64,000 bases of DNA, from the NCBI GenBank assembly GCA_014649155.1, contig BMSM01000012.1, positions 172,232 to 236,231 of the forward strand. Direction: 5' to 3'. How positions within the stretch are numbered: the stretch's first letter is position 1; each line of letters starts with the position of its first letter. Made by a program: the position numbers and the translations under genes. Source of the stretch: Streptomyces griseoviridis (GTDB taxonomy: Bacteria > Actinomycetota > Actinomycetes > Streptomycetales > Streptomycetaceae). A model generated the notes under the pieces. It had not been told where the DNA came from. It did no database searches and saw nothing but the letters and a program-made list of their open reading frames with translations. Below, one piece after another: positions 59,388-64,000 of the stretch.

Positions 59388-61658
59388 ATGACCGACCAGC
59401 CCCCGGCGTCCACGGCGGCGCCCGGTGCGCGGCGCCCCGCCGTGCTCGAAGGTGTCCTGGAGCGCATCACGTACGCCAACGAGGAGAACGGCTACACGGT
59501 CGCCCGCGTCGACACCGGCAGAGGCGGCGGCGATCTCCTCACGGTCGTCGGCGCGCTGCTCGGCGCGCAGGTGGGGGAGTCGCTGCGGATGGAGGGCCGC
59601 TGGGGCTCGCACCCGCAGTACGGCAAGCAGTTCCACGTCGAGAACTACACGACCGTGCTGCCCGCCACCGTCCAGGGCATCCGGCGCTACCTCGGCTCCG
59701 GCCTGGTCAAGGGCATCGGGCCGGTCTTCGCGGACCGGATCACCCAGCACTTCGGCACCGACACCCTCCGGATCATCGAGGAGGAGCCGAAGCGGCTGGT
59801 CGAGGTCCCCGGGCTCGGCCCGAAACGGACGAAGAAGATCGCCGACGCCTGGGAGGAGCAGAAGGCGATCAAGGAGGTCATGCTCTTCCTCCAGACCGTG
59901 GAGGTGTCCACGTCGATCGCCGTGCGGATCTACAAGAAGTACGGCGACGCCTCGATCTCCGTCGTCAGGAACCAGCCGTACCGGCTCGCCGCCGACGTCT
60001 GGGGCATCGGCTTCCTCACCGCCGACAAGATCGCGAGGTCGGTCGGCATCCCGCACGACAGCCCGGACCGGGTGAAGGCCGGCCTCCAGTACGCGCTGAG
60101 CCAGGCCACCGACCAGGGCCACTGCTACCTCCCGGAGGAGAAGCTGATCGCCGACACGGTCAAGCTGCTCCAGGTCGACACCGGGCTGGTCATCGAGTGC
60201 CTCGGCGAGCTGGCGGCGGAGCCCGGGGAGGGCGAGGACCCCGGCGTCGTACGGGAGAAGGTCCCCGGGCCCGACGGCGGCGGCGAGCCCGTCACCGCCA
60301 TCTATCTCGTGCCCTTCCACCGGGCGGAGCTGTCCCTCGCCGGACAGCTGCGGCGGCTGCTGCGCGCGGACGAGGACCGGATGCCGTCCTTCCGGGACGT
60401 CGACTGGGACCGGGCACTGGGATGGCTGAAGGGGCGTACGGGCACCGAGCTGGCCCCCGAGCAGGAGGCCGCCGTGAAGCTGGCGCTCACCGAGAAGGTC
60501 GCCGTGCTGACCGGCGGGCCGGGCTGCGGCAAGTCGTTCACCGTGCGGTCGGTCGTGGAGCTGGCCCGCGCGAAGAAGGCCAAGGTGGTGCTCGCCGCGC
60601 CGACCGGACGGGCCGCCAAGCGGCTGGCGGAGCTGACCGGCGCCGAGGCGTCCACCGTCCACCGGCTCCTGGAGCTGAGGCCGGGCGGCGACGCGGCCTA
60701 CGACCGGGACCGGCCGCTCGACGCCGACCTCGTCGTCGTGGACGAGGCGTCCATGCTGGACCTGCTGCTCGCCAACAAGCTGGTGAAGGCGGTCCCGCCG
60801 GGCGCCCACCTGCTCTTCGTCGGTGACGTCGACCAGCTCCCGTCCGTCGGCGCCGGCGAGGTGCTGCGGGACCTGCTCGCCGAGGGCGGCCCGGTGCCCG
60901 CCGTCCGCCTCACCCGCGTCTTCCGCCAGGCCCAGCAGTCGGGCGTGGTCACCAACGCCCACCGGATCAACGCGGGGCAGCAGCCGCTCACCGACGGCAT
61001 GAAGGACTTCTTCCTCTTCGTCACCGACGACACCGAGGAGGCCGGCCGGCTCACCGTCGACGTGGCGGCGCGCCGCGTCCCGGCGAAGTTCGGCCTCGAC
61101 CCGCGCCGGGACGTGCAGGTCCTCGCGCCCATGCACCGGGGCCCGGCCGGCGCGGGCGCGCTCAACGGCCTCCTCCAGCAGGCCATCACCCCCGGCCGCC
61201 CCGACCTCCCGGAGAAGCGGTTCGGCGGCCGCGTCTTCCGCGTCGGCGACAAGGTCACCCAGATCAGGAACAACTACGACAAGGGGGAGAACGGCGTCTT
61301 CAACGGCACGGTCGGCGTCGTCACCTCCCTCGACCCCGTCGACCAGCGGCTCACCGTCCGCACGGACGAGGACGAGGAGGTGCCCTACGACTTCGACGAA
61401 CTGGACGAGCTGGCCCACGCCTACGCCGTGACCATCCACCGCTCCCAGGGCAGCGAGTACCCGGCGGTGGTGATCCCGGTGACCACCGGCGCCTGGATGA
61501 TGCTCCAGCGCAACCTGCTGTACACGGCGGTCACCCGGGCCAAGCGGCTGGTCGTCCTCGTCGGCTCGCGCCGGGCGATCGCCCAGGCGGTGCGCACGGT
61601 CTCGGCGGGACGGCGGTGCACGGCGCTCGACTTCCGGCTCGCCACCCCGCTCACCTAG
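59388..61658 (+). CDS. recD2: RecD2-type ATP-dependent DNA helicase
   Basis: 756 aa, length and layout of RecD2. An N-terminal OB-like region (LEGVLERITYANEENGYTVARV) precedes helix-hairpin-helix segments (GSGLVKGIGPVFADRITQHFG, VPGLGPKRTKKIADAW). Superfamily-1 motor motifs follow: LTGGPGCGKSFT with Lys382, VVDEASMLD, FVGDVDQLPSVGAGEVL, LTRVFRQAQQSG, VTIHRSQGSEYPAVV and LLYTAVTRAKRLVVLVG. It unwinds DNA 5' to 3' in repair, acting independently of RecBC. ATG 59388 chosen; no clear RBS. No operon partner. Confidence 0.95.
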   Translation: MTDQPPASTAAPGARRPAVLEGVLERITYANEENGYTVARVDTGRGGGDLLTVVGALLGAQVGESLRMEGRWGSHPQYGKQFHVENYTTVLPATVQGIRRYLGSGLVKGIGPVFADRITQHFGTDTLRIIEEEPKRLVEVPGLGPKRTKKIADAWEEQKAIKEVMLFLQTVEVSTSIAVRIYKKYGDASISVVRNQPYRLAADVWGIGFLTADKIARSVGIPHDSPDRVKAGLQYALSQATDQGHCYLPEEKLIADTVKLLQVDTGLVIECLGELAAEPGEGEDPGVVREKVPGPDGGGEPVTAIYLVPFHRAELSLAGQLRRLLRADEDRMPSFRDVDWDRALGWLKGRTGTELAPEQEAAVKLALTEKVAVLTGGPGCGKSFTVRSVVELARAKKAKVVLAAPTGRAAKRLAELTGAEASTVHRLLELRPGGDAAYDRDRPLDADLVVVDEASMLDLLLANKLVKAVPPGAHLLFVGDVDQLPSVGAGEVLRDLLAEGGPVPAVRLTRVFRQAQQSGVVTNAHRINAGQQPLTDGMKDFFLFVTDDTEEAGRLTVDVAARRVPAKFGLDPRRDVQVLAPMHRGPAGAGALNGLLQQAITPGRPDLPEKRFGGRVFRVGDKVTQIRNNYDKGENGVFNGTVGVVTSLDPVDQRLTVRTDEDEEVPYDFDELDELAHAYAVTIHRSQGSEYPAVVIPVTTGAWMMLQRNLLYTAVTRAKRLVVLVGSRRAIAQAVRTVSAGRRCTALDFRLATPLT

Positions 61659-61747
61659 CGGAGGAACGTAACGAATGATCGATCAAATGAGTCGTGAAGG
61701 TCACAGACCACTACCGGGCGGGGAACTTAAGGGGCAGGATGAACAAG

Positions 61748-61776
61748 TTGACGGCACTCAGTGCCGCCGATAGGCC
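61748..61776 (+). promoter_or_regulatory. Possible sigma-70 promoter of the citrate synthase gene
   Basis: TTGACG (61748-61753) and TAGGCC (61771-61776) with a 17-base spacer lie 100 bases before the start codon. The -35 matches well and the -10 only partly (TAG--- of TAGRRT). Nothing else gene-like is in the 217-base gap. Confidence 0.35.
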
Positions 61777-61875
61777 CGATGGTCGACCCCGAGTGCACTC
61801 TCCTGAGCCAAGTGGGGGATGGTAGAGACAGTCAGGGCACCTCGAAGATGAGGCACTACGTCGGTGAGGGAAGAC

Positions 61876-63165
61876 GTGAGCGACAACTCTGTAGTACTGC
61901 GGTACGGCGACGGCGAGTACACCTACCCGGTGATCGACAGCACCGTCGGTGACAAGGGCTTCGACATCGGGAAGCTCCGCGCCCAGACCGGGCTGGTCAC
62001 CCTGGACAGCGGTTACGGAAACACCGCCGCCTACAAATCCGCCATCACCTATCTGGACGGCGAGGCGGGCATCCTCCGCTACCGCGGCTACCCGATCGAG
62101 CAGCTGGCCGAGCACTCCACCTTCCTGGAGGTCGCCTACCTGCTGATCAACGGCGAGCTGCCGACGGTCGACGAGCTGGCGTCGTTCAAGGACGAGATCA
62201 CGCAGCACACCCTGCTGCACGAGGACGTCAAGAACTTCTACCGCGGCTTCCCGCGCGACGCCCACCCGATGGCCATGCTCTCGTCGGTGGTCTCCGCGCT
62301 GTCCACGTTCTACCAGGACAGCCACAACCCCTTCGACGAGCAGCAGCGCAACCTCTCCACGATCCGGCTGCTCGCCAAGCTCCCGACGATCGCCGCGTAC
62401 GCGTACAAGAAGTCGGTCGGCCACCCGTTCGTCTACCCGCGCAACGACCTCGGCTACGTCGAGAACTTCCTGCGCATGACGTTCTCGGTCCCGGCCCAGG
62501 AGTACGACCTGGACCCGGTCGTCGTCTCCGCGCTCGACAAGCTGCTGATCCTGCACGCGGACCACGAGCAGAACTGCTCGACCTCCACGGTCCGCCTGGT
62601 GGGCTCCTCCCAGGCCAACATGTTCGCGTCGATCTCGGCCGGCATCAACGCGCTGTGGGGCCCGCTGCACGGCGGCGCCAACCAGTCGGTGCTGGAGATG
62701 CTGGAAGGCATCCGCGACGCCGGCGGCGACGTCGACTCCTTCATCCGCAAGGTGAAGAACAAGGAGGACGGCGTCCGCCTGATGGGCTTCGGCCACCGGG
62801 TCTACAAGAACTTCGACCCCCGCGCCAAGATCATCAAGGCCGCCGCGCACGATGTCCTCTCCGCCCTCGGCAAGTCCGACGAGCTGCTGGACATCGCCCT
62901 CAAGCTGGAGGAGCACGCGCTCTCCGACGACTACTTCGTCTCGCGCAGCCTCTACCCGAACGTCGACTTCTACACCGGCCTGATCTACCGGGCCATGGGC
63001 TTCCCGACCGAGATGTTCACGGTCCTGTTCGCCCTCGGCCGGCTGCCGGGCTGGATCGCCCAGTGGCACGAGATGATCAAGGAGCCGGGTTCCCGCATCG
63101 GCCGCCCGCGCCAGATCTACACCGGCGTGGTCGAGCGCGACTTCGTCCCCGTCGAGGAGCGCTGA
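61876..63165 (+). CDS. gltA: Citrate synthase
   Basis: 429 aa, type II (hexameric) citrate synthase, condensing oxaloacetate and acetyl-CoA at the entry to the TCA cycle. Catalytic residues are present: LLILHADHEQNCSTSTVR, the His in GINALWGPLHGGANQSVLEML, and Asp in GHRVYKNFDPRAKIIK. N-terminal domain (YGDGEYTYPVIDSTVGDKGF) matches bacterial enzymes with regulatory NADH site types. GTG 61876 follows GAGGGAAG; another GTG four codons upstream is possible. Followed by a strong terminator. Confidence 0.96.
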   Translation: MSDNSVVLRYGDGEYTYPVIDSTVGDKGFDIGKLRAQTGLVTLDSGYGNTAAYKSAITYLDGEAGILRYRGYPIEQLAEHSTFLEVAYLLINGELPTVDELASFKDEITQHTLLHEDVKNFYRGFPRDAHPMAMLSSVVSALSTFYQDSHNPFDEQQRNLSTIRLLAKLPTIAAYAYKKSVGHPFVYPRNDLGYVENFLRMTFSVPAQEYDLDPVVVSALDKLLILHADHEQNCSTSTVRLVGSSQANMFASISAGINALWGPLHGGANQSVLEMLEGIRDAGGDVDSFIRKVKNKEDGVRLMGFGHRVYKNFDPRAKIIKAAAHDVLSALGKSDELLDIALKLEEHALSDDYFVSRSLYPNVDFYTGLIYRAMGFPTEMFTVLFALGRLPGWIAQWHEMIKEPGSRIGRPRQIYTGVVERDFVPVEER

Positions 63166-63183
63166 GCCGCACCGGCACCCCGG

Positions 63184-63216
63184 GAAGTCCCGTACCGCCT
63201 CGCGGTGCGGGACTTC
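63184..63216 (+). terminator. Rho-independent terminator of the citrate synthase gene
   Basis: GAAGTCCCG-TACCGC and GCGGT-GCGGGACTTC form a long stem with one bulge and a 3-base loop, followed by TTTGT. Starts 18 bases after the stop codon. Confidence 0.92.
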
Positions 63217-63282
63217 TTTGTACATGTGCGACGCGTGCCGGGACGGGGCGCGGGTCTGGGCAAGGCGTGTGCCCGAACAAGC

Positions 63283-63335
63283 GGAAGGCGCCCCGGCGCC
63301 GGTCCCCCCACGGGCCGGCGACCAGGGCGCCTTCC
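63283..63335. other. Large hairpin in the intergenic region after citrate synthase
   Basis: GGAAGGCGCCC and GGGCGCCTTCC pair perfectly over 11 bases, with an inner GCCGG/CCGGC stem. It stands 70 bases past the citrate synthase terminator. It may be a second terminator for read-through or for the opposite strand. Confidence 0.6.
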
Positions 63336-63602
63336 CATGTCCCGGTGCGGATTCCCCCCACGGGATCCGGGCCGGGCGTCTGTGAGAACAGCGCCTGAAT
63401 CGCTGTACTGCGTAGTACGTACTGCTCTGCGGTCTGCCGGGACAGCGCACCTCCGGGAGGGCCGCTCAAAGCTTCCCGGTGTACGTGCCCCGGCAACGCA
63501 TTTCCGAGGACGTCCCCCAAGACAACCCCGGATGTCAGTTCGCGCCCCCCAAGACGCTCCCTGACATTGTCAACTTAGACCTTCGAACCCCTCCGATGGT
63601 TA

Positions 63603-63673
63603 CGTTCGGGTCACTGTGATCCGAGTCTCTTGCTCCTGTCCGTTAGGTGGGCAAGAGACCGGTATGCCGAACG
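63603..63673. other. Nested two-stem structure in the 63.2-63.76 kb gap
   Basis: CGTTCGG (63603-63609) pairs with CCGAACG (63667-63673), and inside it GTCTCTTGC (63625-63633) pairs with GCAAGAGAC (63651-63659), both perfectly. The remaining intergenic bases 63336-63602 and 63674-63762 contain no gene that I can support. It lies 90 bases beyond the stop of the convergent P-type ATPase gene, so it could terminate that transcript or be part of a structured RNA. Confidence 0.5.
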
Positions 63674-63762
63674 AGACCCCAGCGTAAGGAAGATGCGCGA
63701 GCCTTGTGAAGAGCTTATGTGAGGAGGGTTCCGGACTCCAGAGGCACCGGACGTTCGAGACC

Positions 63763-64000
63763 TCAGCGAAATGTGCGCAGCCGCAGGCTGTTGGTCACCA
63801 CGAACACCGAGGAGAAGGCCATCGCCGCCCCGGCGATCATCGGGTTGAGCAGTCCGGCGGCGGCCAGCGGCAGCGCGGCCACGTTGTAGCCGAAGGCCCA
63901 GACCAGGTTGCCCTTGATCGTGGCGAGGGTGCGGCGGGAGAGCCGGATGGCGTCGGCGGCCACCCGCAGGTCGCCCCGGACCAGCGTCAGATCGCTCGCC
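63763..64000 (-). CDS. Copper-type P-type ATPase, C-terminal end (5' part outside window)
   Basis: The last 78 residues of a P1B ATPase are visible. ASDLTLVRGDL ends the catalytic domain just after the GDGxND region, and the final two helices read IKGNLVWAFGYNVAALPLAA and LNPMIAGAAMAFSSVFVVTN. The YN...MxxSS pattern of these helices (Tyr-Asn and Met-Ser-Ser) is the copper-site signature of P1B-1 pumps, here MAFSS and FGYN. It should export copper across the membrane. The gene starts beyond the window edge; it converges on citrate synthase. Confidence 0.92.
   Translation of the reverse strand, partial: ASDLTLVRGDLRVAADAIRLSRRTLATIKGNLVWAFGYNVAALPLAAAGLLNPMIAGAAMAFSSVFVVTNSLRLRTFR

Noticed and set aside
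1..64000. tRNA or rRNA genes, insertion sequences, prophage
   Set aside because: No cloverleaf-like, rRNA-like, transposase or phage structural sequence was recognised in either strand; this was by eye, without a covariance search.

Overview
The window is very GC-rich, has dense short-gap coding, frequent GTG starts, many 4-base stop/start overlaps, Tat and lipoprotein signals, DUF397/XRE pairs, an ECF41-type sigma factor and an RbsC-RbsB fusion. All of this points to a Streptomyces chromosome. Gene order (desE-like, acdH, hmgL, carboxylase subunits, TetR, acyl-CoA dehydrogenase, thioesterase ... rbs operon ... RecD2, citrate synthase, copper ATPase) resembles the conserved core region of Streptomyces genomes as I remember it. 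This was not checked by alignment.

Layout. 1-2.2 kb: end of a secreted metallophosphoesterase and an iron-boxed siderophore-binding lipoprotein (DesE-like). 2.2-11.9 kb: a leucine/isovalerate catabolic operon (acdH, hmgL, biotin carboxylase, carboxyltransferase) divergent from a TetR gene with two operator-like palindromes, then a second acyl-CoA dehydrogenase, a thioesterase and a cation efflux protein. 11.9-17.0 kb: a conserved protein of unknown function, a PucR-type regulator carrying a 21-bp tandem repeat, and a divergent agmatinase/degenerate TPP-enzyme pair. 17.0-24.1 kb: a secreted endonuclease, and a two-component system with membrane glycosyltransferases on both sides. 24.2-34.5 kb: DHFR-like protein, secreted phytase-like protein, a fused 1239-aa ABC exporter behind an RBS-masking hairpin, a small secreted protein, an S37 peptidase, a lipoprotein and a Tat-exported GH3 N-acetylhexosaminidase.

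34.6-38.9 kb: LysR/EamA divergent pair, a DUF2637-like membrane protein and a sugar isomerase. 39.2-39.7 kb is a striking non-coding modular repeat. 39.7-50.2 kb is a sugar block: a LacI repressor divergent from a three-gene operon (Gfo/Idh/MocA dehydrogenase, DUF993, isomerase), then a convergent ribose operon (rbsR-rbsA-rbsCB-rbsK-rbsD) with operators in front. 50.2-54 kb: two small divergent regulator/enzyme pairs (SDR/TetR, NAD(P)-binding protein/HxlR), with a decayed secreted-protein gene between them. 54-59.1 kb: pentapeptide protein, WhiJ-like module (ATPase, XRE, two DUF397) and ECF41 sigma module. 59.4-64 kb: RecD2 helicase, citrate synthase, a 600-base structured non-coding stretch, and the 3' end of a copper P-type ATPase.

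Most genes are ordinary core Streptomyces genes. The least explained parts are the 39-kb modular repeat, the RBS-masking hairpin at 26.2 kb, a possible orphan ECF promoter plus terminator at 44.1-44.26 kb (candidate small RNA), the TPP-like enzyme that has lost its cofactor motif, and the nested hairpin at 63.6 kb. No tRNA, rRNA, CRISPR array, insertion sequence or phage gene was recognised.
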